The notes below the pieces were generated by a model that was not told the DNA's origin, made no database searches, and was given only the letters and a program-made list of their open reading frames with translations. A stretch of DNA of 64,000 bases from Catenulispora sp. MAP5-51 (GTDB lineage: Bacteria; Actinomycetota; Actinomycetes; Streptomycetales; Catenulisporaceae), in contig NZ_JBGCCH010000017.1 of NCBI RefSeq assembly GCF_041261205.1, positions 1 through 64,000 of the forward strand, read 5' to 3'. Made by a program: the position numbers and the translations under genes. This document shows, in pieces, positions 24,729-32,934 of the stretch. Numbering within the stretch: the stretch's first letter is position 1; the number at the start of each line of letters is the position of its first letter.

Positions 24729-26002
24729 AGCGCACCCTCTTCCGAAGCGCCCGCCGGCAACTCCGCCTCGACCAAGAACCCGCCCGTCGGCGAAGGCCCC
24801 GCCGCCAGCCGACCGCCCACAGCCACCGCCCGTTCCCGCATCCCCGCTACTCCGTGTCCGCCGGCCGAAGCCGCAGAATCAGTATTCTGACTCTCTGCCC
24901 CCGGCCCGCTGTCCCTGATCCGCAACCGCAACGCCTCGTCCGTGAACCGCAGCTCCACATCTACCGGGGCGCCCGGCGCGTGCCGCCGCGCGTTCGTCAG
25001 CGCCTCCTGCGTGATCCGGTACGCCGCCAGCTCCACCCCCGGATCCAGTGCGGCCGGCGTCCCGGACACGATCAGCCGCGTCGTCGCCCCGGACGTCAGC
25101 CGCGCCGCGTCCACCAGCGTCAGCAACTGGTCCAGCCCCGGCTGCGGATGCCGGATCTCCTCGTGGTCTGCCGGGCCCGCGTCCTCCCGCAGCACCCCCA
25201 GCAGCCGCCGCATCTCCGTCAGGCCGGCGCGCGCCGTGTCGCCGATCGCCAGCAGGCGCTCCGCGCCGGCGGTCGGCATCCCGGGGGTGGCCAACCGCGC
25301 GGTCTCGGCCTGCACCGCGATCATCGAGATGTGGTGCGCGACCACGTCGTGCAGCTCCCGCGCGATCCGGGCCCGCTCGCCGCGCGCCGTGTGCTCGACC
25401 AGCGAGCGCGCGACGGCTTCCCGCGCCGCCTGGTGGACGCGGGCCTCGGTGCGCGCGTGCGCCGCGTTCCCGGCGAACGCGGCCGCCGGTGCCAACGCGG
25501 ACAGCAGGACCGCGACCACCCCGGCGTCGGAATGCCGCGGCACACACAGCGCGATCACCGGAAACGGCACCGACAGCGCCACCGCGAACGCCGCCGCCAA
25601 CCGCCTCAGCCGAGATTCGGCGAACGAGCCGGCAGCCCATCCCAGCCGATACATCGCCACGACCACGGCCACCGCCGACCCCGCCGGCAGCACTCCGGTG
25701 ATCGTCATCGCCAGCACGGACGCCGCGACCACGGCCGTAGCCGTGCCGATCGCGCCGAGGAATCCCAGCGGCGCCGTCGCGCACAGTGCCAGGAACGCCG
25801 ACGTCAGCAGGACCCCGGAGGACCCGTTCCGATGGTGGACCGCGCCGCGCGCCAGCGCCTCGGCCAGCGCGGCTCCGGCGAGCACGGCCGCTGCCGTCCC
25901 CTCCCTGCGCCCGCCGCCGCGTTCCTGAAGCACGCTGTCTATTCTGATCGACTTCCCCGCCCGGGCACCTCCCCCGGGCCGGGGACCGCCTCGGCCGATC
26001 AT
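24725..26002 (-). CDS. Two-component sensor histidine kinase (HisKA_3/DesK type)
   Basis: 425 aa. Residues about 38-165 hold four to five hydrophobic helices (a membrane sensor). The HisKA_3 dimerisation motif is RARIARELHDVVAHHISMIA, with the phospho-His in ELHD. The ATPase domain has AAYRITQEALTNARRHAPG (N box) and GHGVAGMRERAVAVGG (G box). It pairs with the response regulator at 23826. The start ATG 26000-26002 follows a G-rich stretch. It diverges from the ABC operon, whose promoter lies within the 76 bp between them. Drug or envelope stress sensing is typical of such sets, by family inference. Confidence 0.93.
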   Translation of the reverse strand: MIGRGGPRPGGGARAGKSIRIDSVLQERGGGRREGTAAAVLAGAALAEALARGAVHHRNGSSGVLLTSAFLALCATAPLGFLGAIGTATAVVAASVLAMTITGVLPAGSAVAVVVAMYRLGWAAGSFAESRLRRLAAAFAVALSVPFPVIALCVPRHSDAGVVAVLLSALAPAAAFAGNAAHARTEARVHQAAREAVARSLVEHTARGERARIARELHDVVAHHISMIAVQAETARLATPGMPTAGAERLLAIGDTARAGLTEMRRLLGVLREDAGPADHEEIRHPQPGLDQLLTLVDAARLTSGATTRLIVSGTPAALDPGVELAAYRITQEALTNARRHAPGAPVDVELRFTDEALRLRIRDSGPGAESQNTDSAASAGGHGVAGMRERAVAVGGRLAAGPSPTGGFLVEAELPAGASEEGAL

Positions 26003-26065
26003 CCCCCGCGCGGGGGACGCCGCAGACCGCTCCCGCGCGGGACGATTCCGGGACCGCCGCTTTCC

Positions 26066-26071
26066 TAGCCT
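26066..26071 (+). promoter_or_regulatory. -10 box TAGCCT of the ABC transporter operon
   Basis: It lies exactly 7 nt before ATG 26079 in the divergent kinase/ABC interval and predicts a leaderless mRNA. Confidence 0.55.
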
Positions 26072-26078
26072 TCAGGAC

Positions 26079-27044
26079 ATGACAGCCATGACAACCAGGA
26101 GCGCTGATTCGCCGCCCGCCATAGCGGTTCAGGGCCTGCGCAAACGCTTCGGGACCACCGCGGCGCTCGACGGCATGTCCTTCGATGTCGCCGCCGGGAA
26201 GGTCACCGGCTTCGTCGGCCCGAACGGCGCCGGCAAGTCCACGACCATGCGCGTCATCCTCGGCCTCGACATGCCCGACGAGGGCCGGGCGCTGATCGGC
26301 GGCGTCCCCTATGCCAAGCTGCGCCGGCCGCTGGGCCACATCGGCGCGCTGCTCGATGCCGCCGCGCTCCAGCCCGGCCGCAGCGCCCGCAACCACCTGC
26401 TGTGGCTCGCGCACTCGCAGGGCCTGGGCGCCGAGCGCGTCGAGGAGGTGGTGCGGGCCTCGGGCCTGGCCTCGGCGATCGGCCGCAAGGCCGGCGGTTA
26501 CTCGCTCGGGATGCGCCAGCGTCTCGGGATCGCCGCGGCGATGCTCGGCGACCCGCCGGTGGTGATGCTCGACGAGCCCTTCAACGGCCTGGACCCCGAG
26601 GGGATCCTGTGGATCCGGGGCTACCTCAAGGCCCTGGCCGGCGAGGGCCGCGCGGTCCTGGTGTCCAGCCATCTGATGAGCGAGCTGGAGGGCTGCGCGG
26701 ATCACCTGATCGTGGCCGGGCGCGGCAAGGTCATCGCCGACACCGGGGTGGCCGAGCTGATCGCGCGCTCCTCCGGGGGCCGCGTGGTGCTGCGTACCGG
26801 AGCGCGGGCCGAGGCCACGACGGCGCTGGCGAACGCCGGCGGGACCGTCGCGGTCACCGGGACGGACCAGCTGACCGTGGACGGTTTGGGCGCCGAGGAG
26901 GTGGTCAGGGTCCTGAACGCGGGCGCCGTGCCGTTCGCCGAGGTCTCCGCGCACCGTGCTTCCCTGGAGGAGGCGTACATGGACCTCACCCGCGACTCGG
27001 TCGAGTTCCGCGCCGCCGCGCTCGACGCCGGGGAGGTGGCGTGA
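26079..27044 (+). CDS. ABC transporter ATP-binding protein (drug-exporter type)
   Basis: 321 aa. Walker A FVGPNGAGKSTTMRV (about 48), signature YSLGMRQRLGIAAAM (about 145), Walker B VVMLDEPFNGLDPEG (about 165), H-loop VLVSSHLMSE (about 195). A C-terminal region (about 220-320) resembles the DrrA-type regulatory tail. It is the first gene of an operon with two membrane subunits and overlaps the next gene at GTGATG (27041-27046). The substrate is unknown. It is probably controlled by the divergent two-component system. Confidence 0.95.
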   Translation: MTAMTTRSADSPPAIAVQGLRKRFGTTAALDGMSFDVAAGKVTGFVGPNGAGKSTTMRVILGLDMPDEGRALIGGVPYAKLRRPLGHIGALLDAAALQPGRSARNHLLWLAHSQGLGAERVEEVVRASGLASAIGRKAGGYSLGMRQRLGIAAAMLGDPPVVMLDEPFNGLDPEGILWIRGYLKALAGEGRAVLVSSHLMSELEGCADHLIVAGRGKVIADTGVAELIARSSGGRVVLRTGARAEATTALANAGGTVAVTGTDQLTVDGLGAEEVVRVLNAGAVPFAEVSAHRASLEEAYMDLTRDSVEFRAAALDAGEVA

Positions 27045-28639
27045 TGCCCGCCGGCCGCGATGGTTTCGGACAGCTCGTGCACGCCGAGTGGACCAAGCTG
27101 CGCACCGTGCGCGGCTGGATGGTCGGCCTGGGCCTGGCCGCGATCCTGACGGTGGCGCTCGGCATGCTCGGCCCGCTGGGCACCCAGATCGCCTGCGACC
27201 ACGTCGACAACGCCCCGACCCACTCCTGCCACATCAGCGGCCCGCCGCAGGACGCCACCGGCCAGGAGGTCGACGACCGGTCCACGTTCGTGCACCGCAC
27301 GTTGACCGGGGACGGGACCATCACCGCGCGCCTCACCGCGTTCGGCGGCAAGTACTCCCCGGGCGGCGGGGGCCCCGCTGATTCCACGGATCCGACCGCC
27401 GGCCTGGTCGACGGGCTCCAGCCCTGGTCGAAGGCCGGGATCCTGATCAAGGACGGCACCACGGTGGGTTCTGCCTACGCCGCGGTCCTGGCCACCGGCA
27501 GCCACGGCATCCGGATGCAGTACGACTACACCCACGACACCGCGGGCCCCGCCGTCTCCGTCACCGCCGCCGAGCCCCGTTGGCTGCGGCTGACCCGCGC
27601 CGGGGACACGCTCACCGGGTTCTCCTCGGCCGACGGCGCCACCTGGACGCAGATCGGCACCGCACACCTGGCGAACCTTCCGAACAGCGTCCAGGTCGGG
27701 GTGTTCACCACCTCGCCGGACTTCGCGGTCGTGAAGAACTCCTTCGGCGGCAGCTCGACGAACGTCGGTCCGACCCTGGCCACCGGCACCTTCGACCAGA
27801 TCGCGGTGACCGGCGACAGCGCGGGGGACTGGATGGTCCCGGCGATCGGCAGCGCGGCCGCGGCCGACGGCGGCCCGGGCGCGTTGCAGGGCCCGGAGGC
27901 CGTGGCCGGCGCGGTGCCGAGCACCGGCGGCGGCTTCACCGTCACCGGAACGGGTGACATCGCCCCGTCGGCGCCGGGGGAGGGCGTCGGCAAGACCCCC
28001 GAGAGCGCGCTGGCCGGCACCTTCGGCGGACTGATCGCGGTGATCGTGGTCGCCGCGCTGAGCATGACCTCGGAGTACCGCCGGGGCCTGATCCGCACCT
28101 CGCTGGCGGCCAGTCCGCGGCGCGGCCGGCTGCTCGCGGCCAAGGCGGTGGTGCTCGGCGGGGTGTCGTTCGTGGTCGGGCTGGTCGCCGCGGGGATCGC
28201 GGTTCCGGCGGTGCGCGCGGTGGAGCACAGCAAGCGCATGTACGTGTACTACGCCTCCACGCAGTCCGAGATCCGCATGGTGATCGGCACGGCGGCGATG
28301 CTGGCCGTGGCGGCGGTGTTCGCCCTGGCGGTCGCCACCATCGTGCGGCGCGGGGCGGCGGCGGTCGCGGCGGTGATCGTGGCGGTGGTGCTGCCGTACA
28401 TTCTGGCGGTGGCCTCGGTGCTGCCGGCCGGTTCCGCCGAGTGGCTGGCCCGGGTGACGCCGGCCGCCGCCTTCGCGGTGCAGCAGACGGTCACCGCGTG
28501 GCCGCAGGTCAAGGCGACGTACACGCCGACGAACGGCTACTTCCCGCTCTCGCCGTGGGTCGGGCTGGCGGTGCTGGGTCTGTGGGCTGCTGTCGCCTAC
28601 GCCTTCGCGCACCGGCAACTGAGCCGGAGGGATGTGTGA
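27044..28639 (+). CDS. ABC-2 type permease with an inserted extracellular lectin-like domain
   Basis: 531 aa from ATG 27044, overlapping the ATPase stop. TM1 lies at about residues 24-44 (MVGLGLAAILTVALGMLGPL). A large extracytoplasmic insert of about 270 residues follows: TLTGDGTITARLTAF, PWSKAGILIKDGTTVGSAYA, then GIRMQYDYTHDTAGPAVSV, RWLRLTRAGDTLTGFSSADG and WTQIG. This is the pattern of a DUF1349/concanavalin-like beta-sandwich. Five further hydrophobic helices form the C-terminal half (FGGLIAVIVVAALSMTSEY onward). Known relatives in other actinomycetes appear to have the same layout, from memory. The insert may bind glycan or lipid on the cell surface. Confidence 0.85.
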   Translation: MPAGRDGFGQLVHAEWTKLRTVRGWMVGLGLAAILTVALGMLGPLGTQIACDHVDNAPTHSCHISGPPQDATGQEVDDRSTFVHRTLTGDGTITARLTAFGGKYSPGGGGPADSTDPTAGLVDGLQPWSKAGILIKDGTTVGSAYAAVLATGSHGIRMQYDYTHDTAGPAVSVTAAEPRWLRLTRAGDTLTGFSSADGATWTQIGTAHLANLPNSVQVGVFTTSPDFAVVKNSFGGSSTNVGPTLATGTFDQIAVTGDSAGDWMVPAIGSAAAADGGPGALQGPEAVAGAVPSTGGGFTVTGTGDIAPSAPGEGVGKTPESALAGTFGGLIAVIVVAALSMTSEYRRGLIRTSLAASPRRGRLLAAKAVVLGGVSFVVGLVAAGIAVPAVRAVEHSKRMYVYYASTQSEIRMVIGTAAMLAVAAVFALAVATIVRRGAAAVAAVIVAVVLPYILAVASVLPAGSAEWLARVTPAAAFAVQQTVTAWPQVKATYTPTNGYFPLSPWVGLAVLGLWAAVAYAFAHRQLSRRDV

Positions 28640-29478
28640 GCGGCGGGGTCAGGACTGGCGGACTCAGGACTGATGGGCTCAAGACGGGCGGGCTCAGGAC
28701 CAGTGCCTTCGCCGATGCCCTGCACGCCGAGTGGACCAAGCTGCGCACGCTCGCGGGCACCGCGTGGCTGCTGGCCGCGGCCGTGGTGCTGACCGTCGGG
28801 CTCAGCACGGTCTCGGCGGTGACCGTGACCTGCGACGGGGCCCGCTGCGGCGAGGACCCGGCGAAGGTCGGCCTGCTCGGCGTGCTGGCCGGGCAGGCGG
28901 TGGTCGCGGTGCTGGCGGTGCTCGCCGTGGGGGAGGAGTACGGCACCGGGATGATCCGCGTGACCCTGGCCGCGATGCCCCGGCGCGAGGCGGTGCTGGC
29001 GGCCAAGGCCGCGGTCGTCGCGGCCGTGACCGGGGCGGCGGGGGTCGTGGCGGTGGCCGCCTCGGCGCTGGTCGCGCTGGTGCTGGAGCCGGGCAACGGG
29101 TTCACGGCGGCCAACGGCTACGGGCACCTGGCCACCGGCGCGACGTTGCGCGCGGCCTTCGGCTCCGTGCTCTACCTGGTGCTGGTCGCGCTGCTCGGCG
29201 TGGGCGTCACGGCCCTGGTGCGGGACTCGGCGGCGGCGGTCGGGACGGTGCTGGGGCTGCTGTACCTGTTCCCGATCCTGGCGCAGGTCATCTCGGACCC
29301 GGCCTGGCACCGGCACACCATGCAGCTCGCCCCGATGCAGGCCGGGCTGGACGTGCAGGCCACGGTCGACCTGGCGGGGCAGCCGCTGTCGCCGTGGCAG
29401 GGGCTGGGGGTGCTGGCGCTGTGGGCGGTCGGGGCGCTCGGGCTGGGAGGGCTGACGCTGCGGCTGCGGGATGCATGA
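28636..29478 (+). CDS. ABC-2 type permease, second subunit
   Basis: 280 aa from GTG 28636, overlapping the preceding stop by 4 bp. A short, repetitive N-terminus (RTGGLRTDGLKTGGLRT) precedes ADALHAEWTKLRTLAGTAWL, the same HAEWTKLRT motif as in the first permease. Six hydrophobic helices follow with short loops and no large insert. The EEYGTGMIRVTLAAMPRREA segment corresponds to the SEYRRGLIRTSLAASPRRGR segment of the first permease, so the two are paralogues. The subunits probably form a heterodimer. Confidence 0.9.
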   Translation: MSGGVRTGGLRTDGLKTGGLRTSAFADALHAEWTKLRTLAGTAWLLAAAVVLTVGLSTVSAVTVTCDGARCGEDPAKVGLLGVLAGQAVVAVLAVLAVGEEYGTGMIRVTLAAMPRREAVLAAKAAVVAAVTGAAGVVAVAASALVALVLEPGNGFTAANGYGHLATGATLRAAFGSVLYLVLVALLGVGVTALVRDSAAAVGTVLGLLYLFPILAQVISDPAWHRHTMQLAPMQAGLDVQATVDLAGQPLSPWQGLGVLALWAVGALGLGGLTLRLRDA

Positions 29479-29484
29479 GCCGGG

Positions 29485-29548
29485 TGACGCTTAAGCCGGC
29501 TACGCATAAGCCTGGATACGCATAAGCCCGGTTACACATAGGCCGGTT
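29485..29548 (+). repeat. Four tandem 16-nt imperfect repeats
   Basis: The units start at 29485, 29501, 29517 and 29533, of the type TACGCATAAGCCYGGN. The first three are close copies and the last is diverged. The array ends at the stop of the converging NADAR gene. The function is unknown; it may be a terminator region or a slippage product. Confidence 0.6.
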
Positions 29549-30060
29549 CAGGCCGCGCTGACCCGCAGCGTCTCCCGAGCCGCCATCAGCGCCTCGCCGA
29601 GCAGGTTCAGGCCCCGCCACGCCGCCGGGTCCTGGGCCCGCTCGTCGTCGGCGGCCAGTCCGATCCCCCAGACGCGGTCCATCGGGCTGGCCTCCACCAG
29701 CACCCGCTCGCCGGTCCCCAGCAGGAAGGCCAGCAAGTCCGGGTTCTGCCGGAACTTTTCCACATTGCCCGCGGTCACGATCGCCACGCGGTCGGCGACC
29801 CACTTGGCCTCGTCGAACCCGGTGATGGTCCGTCCGAGGTCCTTGGCCTCCTTGGGGTGCCCGGCGGAAAGGATCCGCGCCGCGGCCTTGGGGTCGCCGA
29901 ACAGCTGGGCCTTGCCCCACATCATGTAGTGCTCGGCCGTCGCGAAGCGCACGCCGTCCACCTCGAACGGCGCCGGGTACCACTGGCTCAGGCACTCCGC
30001 GCCGATCGTCCCGGGCCGCTTCGGTGTGTGTCCCCAGAAGAACAAGTACTTGGTCGCCAT
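29548..30060 (-). CDS. NADAR-family protein (YbiA-like)
   Basis: 170 aa from ATG 30058-30060, with GGGAGGA upstream. The N-terminal LFFWGHTPKRPGTIGAECLS, then WYPAPFEVDGVRFATAEHYM and MWGKAQLFGDPKAAARIL, carries the Trp, Glu-His and Lys positions typical of NADAR/YbiA enzymes. These hydrolyse N-glycosidic bonds of ADP-ribosylated guanine or riboflavin-pathway intermediates. The C-terminal DRVWGIGLAADDERAQDP is the second conserved block. It is soluble. It is divergent from the deazaflavin enzyme gene. Confidence 0.88.
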   Translation of the reverse strand: MATKYLFFWGHTPKRPGTIGAECLSQWYPAPFEVDGVRFATAEHYMMWGKAQLFGDPKAAARILSAGHPKEAKDLGRTITGFDEAKWVADRVAIVTAGNVEKFRQNPDLLAFLLGTGERVLVEASPMDRVWGIGLAADDERAQDPAAWRGLNLLGEALMAARETLRVSAA

Positions 30061-30120
30061 GGCGTGATCCTCCCGTACGTCGCCGCGACAAGTCACCCGG
30101 TTTGCAGTTGACTGGGGATC

Positions 30121-30555
30121 ATGGCAACAGACTCCGAATACGCCCCCAGCCCCACCGACTACGTCCGCGAGACGGTCGACCTCTACGAGTCCTCGGGCGG
30201 CACCGAGGGCAACACCATGAAGGGCCGGCCGATCATCATCCTGACCACGACCGGGGCCAAGAGCGGCAAGACTCGCAAGACCCCGCTGATGCGGGTCGAG
30301 CACGACGGTTCCTACGCCGTGGTGGCCTCCTTGGGCGGGGCGCCGAAGAACCCCGTCTGGTACTACAACGTGGTCGCCAACCCGGAGGTCGAGCTGCAGG
30401 ACGGCGCGACGAAGAAGCGGTACACCGCGCACGAGGCCACCGGCGAGGAGAAGGCCCAGTGGTGGGCCCGCGCCACCGCGGCCTGGCCGGACTATGACAA
30501 CTACCAGACCAATACCGACCGGGAGATCCCGCTGTTCGTGCTCACGCCGCGCTGA
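30121..30555 (+). CDS. Deazaflavin (F420)-dependent nitroreductase-family protein
   Basis: 144 aa. [20 protein letters not shown] and [20 protein letters not shown], then [19 protein letters not shown], are the F420-binding blocks of the DDN/split beta-barrel family (KSGKxRxTPLM and PxWYxNxxANP). These enzymes use reduced F420 to reduce varied substrates, so the host presumably makes F420. ATG 30121 is used; no clear Shine-Dalgarno is seen. The stop is followed within 60 bp by trmB. Confidence 0.9.
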   Translation: MATDSEYAPSPTDYVRETVDLYESSGGTEGNTMKGRPIIILTTTGAKSGKTRKTPLMRVEHDGSYAVVASLGGAPKNPVWYYNVVANPEVELQDGATKKRYTAHEATGEEKAQWWARATAAWPDYDNYQTNTDREIPLFVLTPR

Positions 30556-30611
30556 GCGCACCCGGTGGCGGTCGCGCAGGTCGCGGCCGCGGCACCGGTA
30601 AGCTGGGGCGG

Positions 30612-31451
30612 GTGGACAAGGTGCACGAGGACCCGGTGACGGCAAGCGCGATAGCGGCCGGCGCGGACGCGATAACGGCCGGCGCGCAGGCGATAACGCA
30701 GACCGAGACGGCCGCGCACGTCCCCGAGCGGCACGCACGGCACGGCTTGATACGGACGTTCCACCCGCGCCGCGGCCGGGCCAGCACCACCCAGGCCGAC
30801 GCGCTGACCAGGCTCTGGCCGGTCTACGGCCACACCATCCCCGATCCGCACCACGAGTACCACACCCCGGCCGTCGCCCCCGACGCCGCCTTCGACCGGC
30901 AGGCCCTGTTCGGCCGCGACGCTCCGCTGGTGCTGGAGATCGGCTGCGGCATGGGCGAGGCGACCGCCGAGATGGCCGCCGCCGATCCAGGCCGGGACTA
31001 CCTCGGCGTCGACGTCCACACCCCGGGCCTGGGCAACCTGATCGCGCTGGCCGAGGCGCGCGGGCTGGCGAACGTCCGGGTGGCGCGCGGCGACGTGCTG
31101 TTCCTGTTGCGGGACTCGATCGCCGCCGGCTCGCTGGCCGCCGTGCACGTCTTCTTTCCCGACCCCTGGCCCAAGGCCAAGCACCACAAGCGCCGGATCA
31201 TCCAGCCCGACACCGTCGCGCTGCTGCGGGACCGGCTGGAGCCTGGCGGGGTGTTGCACTGCGCGACCGACTGGGCCGAGTATGCCGAGCAGATGCTCGA
31301 GGTGCTGCGGGCCGACCCGGGGCTGCGCAACCGGTACGACGGGTACGCTCCGCGCGAGGCCGTCGGGCGTCCGCTGACCGGGTACGAGCGTCGTGGGCTG
31401 CGGGACGGTCGGGCGATTGCTGATTTGGTGTTTGAGAAGGCTGGGGCCTGA
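30612..31451 (+). CDS. trmB: tRNA (guanine46-N7)-methyltransferase
   Basis: 279 aa from GTG 30612. A TAAGCT box at 30599-30604 lies exactly 7 nt upstream. After about 60 residues of extra N-terminal sequence come RHGLIRTFHPRRGR and the SAM-binding motif LVLEIGCGMGEATAEMAAAD (about 105). AVHVFFPDPWPKAKHHKRRI is the TrmB signature with catalytic Asp, and VLHCATDWAEYAEQM the C-terminal motif. It methylates G46 in the variable loop of tRNAs. The N-terminal extension is Ala-rich and typical of actinobacterial copies. Confidence 0.95.
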   Translation: MDKVHEDPVTASAIAAGADAITAGAQAITQTETAAHVPERHARHGLIRTFHPRRGRASTTQADALTRLWPVYGHTIPDPHHEYHTPAVAPDAAFDRQALFGRDAPLVLEIGCGMGEATAEMAAADPGRDYLGVDVHTPGLGNLIALAEARGLANVRVARGDVLFLLRDSIAAGSLAAVHVFFPDPWPKAKHHKRRIIQPDTVALLRDRLEPGGVLHCATDWAEYAEQMLEVLRADPGLRNRYDGYAPREAVGRPLTGYERRGLRDGRAIADLVFEKAGA

Positions 31452-31573
31452 GGGCGCTTGCGCGGATCCTGGCGTCGGTCGCGGGGAGCTTGACAGGGCC
31501 GCGCGGATCTTGACGGCGCTCGCGTGGAGCTTGGCGGCGGTCGTGTGGAGTCTGGCGCGAGTGCGTTGAGCAC

Positions 31574-31608
31574 CGGGAAGGGGATCAGGACTCGGATTCC
31601 CCTTCCCG
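31574..31608. terminator. Terminator hairpin after trmB
   Basis: The arms 31574-31584 and 31598-31608 (11 bp, GC-rich) surround a 13-nt loop between trmB and the next forward gene. The promoter box TACATT (31625-31630) follows. Confidence 0.65.
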
Positions 31609-31636
31609 TCCGTGTCCGGCTCGCTACATTGAGTGT

Positions 31637-32449
31637 GTGCAGCAGATCGCTTTCCGGAGCCCGGTAGACGCCGAGATAGCCAAACTCGCGAGCCTGATGC
31701 TGGCCCGCACCGACGAGCTGACCGACGTGGTGCTGAACCGGGTCGCCGAGGAGTTCCCGCTCTACATCGGCATGATCGAGCCGGATGCGCTCCACGGCAC
31801 GATCAAGGACCACATCCACTTCGCGTTCGAGCCCATCACCCGCTACATGCCCCCCGACGCGCGCCCCGCGGCGACCTCGGGCCGGGACCGGGCGATGGAG
31901 GGCATCCCGCTCACCGTCATCATGGACGGCTACCGCATCGCCTTCGGCGTGCTGTGGAAGGAGCTGGCCGGCACCGCGGACTCCGTCGGCCTGTCCACGC
32001 AGGCGGCCCTGCGCGCGGCGTCAGAGGTGATGGACACCCTGGACGCCTTCACCCGCGAGAGCTCCGCGGCCTACAAGGAGGAGCTGCGCTACCAGGCGCG
32101 TCGGGAGGAGCAGCAGCGCGCGGCCCTGGTCCAGGCCCTGTTGGAAGGACGCCTGGACGACACCAACGTCTGGGAGGCGGCTGAACTGCTGCGCCTGCCG
32201 ACCGTCGGCCCCTACGTGGTCATCGCCGCACGCGTCCCCACGGCCGGCGAGTACGGCCTGCCGCACATCGAGCGCGAACTCGGCGGCATGGGCATCGACT
32301 CGGCCTGGCGCCTGATGCATGACGTCGAGGTCGGCGTGGCGCACCTGGCGCGCACCGGCGACCAGTTCGACAAGATGGTCGCGGCCTTGGCGGTCGAGGG
32401 CACCGGACGGGGCGGTTGTTGGCGAATCCGCGGGCGGTGGCGGAGTTGA
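31637..32449 (+). CDS. PucR/CdaR-like regulator, truncated at the C-terminus
   Basis: 270 aa from GTG 31637, with TACATT at 31625-31630, 6 nt before. The N-terminal RsbT co-antagonist-like domain (about 8-140) includes LMLARTDELTDVVLNRVAEE and MDGYRIAFGVLWKELAGTAD. A CdaR/GGDEF-like linker follows (about 165-255: VGPYVVIAARVPTAGEYGLP, HDVEVGVAHLA). Relatives run on to about 400 aa and end with a PucR helix-turn-helix. Here the frame ends at GRGGCWRIRGRWRS and no HTH follows. The next 190 bp turns into a heptanucleotide repeat array. It is probably a decayed regulator or an anti-regulator-like fragment. Confidence 0.7.
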   Translation: MQQIAFRSPVDAEIAKLASLMLARTDELTDVVLNRVAEEFPLYIGMIEPDALHGTIKDHIHFAFEPITRYMPPDARPAATSGRDRAMEGIPLTVIMDGYRIAFGVLWKELAGTADSVGLSTQAALRAASEVMDTLDAFTRESSAAYKEELRYQARREEQQRAALVQALLEGRLDDTNVWEAAELLRLPTVGPYVVIAARVPTAGEYGLPHIERELGGMGIDSAWRLMHDVEVGVAHLARTGDQFDKMVAALAVEGTGRGGCWRIRGRWRS

Positions 32450-32514
32450 GTTTGGCTTATGAGATTGATTGTGCGTTGGTTGGTGAGGCGGGGGCGGGGT
32501 CAGGGGTTTGAGAC

Positions 32515-32625
32515 GCTGGGTGCTGGGTGCTGGGTGCTGGGTGCTGGGTGCTGGGTGCTGGGTGCTGGGTGCGGGGTGCGGGGTGCGGGGTGCGGGGTGC
32601 GGGGTGCGGGGTGCGGGGTGCGGGG
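32515..32625. repeat. Heptanucleotide tandem array, TGCTGGG then TGCGGGG
   Basis: A partial unit at 32515-32520 is followed by seven perfect TGCTGGG units (32521-32569) and eight perfect TGCGGGG units (32570-32625), one base apart between the two blocks. It codes for no plausible protein, although several frames stay open. It looks like a recent slippage product beside the truncated regulator. The remaining DNA up to 32934 holds no gene. Confidence 0.9.
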
Positions 32626-32934
32626 TCGCGCGGGGCGTGTGGGTGCGGCTTATTGTGGTTTTAGAGGCTTTTTACGGCTTCGCGTATGGTTTGCGGGATC
32701 CGCTGGTGGCGCAGTTCGGGTGAGCGTCGCGGGTCGCGTTGGCGGTCGGCGGTTCGCGCGTCCACGACCGCGCGCCGGTCCGAGTCACTGCGCATGCGTT
32801 TGGTCTGGCGGCCGTCTGCCGCGTTTGGTGGGTGCCTAAGATCAAAGGCAGGTGCCTCCGGCGGGTGCTCTACAGCGGGCGGCGCCCCCTGCGGGTGTGG
32901 CCACGCCAACAACAAGTACTGCTAAAACACCCCC

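Noticed and set aside
23236-24735. 499-aa reverse ORF across the YCII and response-regulator genes
   Set aside because: Third-position GC artefact; the recognised domains are in other frames.
24879-26954. 691-aa reverse ORF opposite the ABC ATPase and in the kinase gene
   Set aside because: It conflicts with clear kinase and ATPase frames and has low-complexity composition.
26702-28618. 638-aa reverse ORF opposite the permease
   Set aside because: His/Arg/Gly-rich shadow; the forward frame has transmembrane helices and paralogy.
32459-32839. Forward ORF through the heptanucleotide array
   Set aside because: The frame stays open only because the 7-nt repeat lacks stops; the peptide is a periodic GCWVLGA/GCGVRGA pattern.
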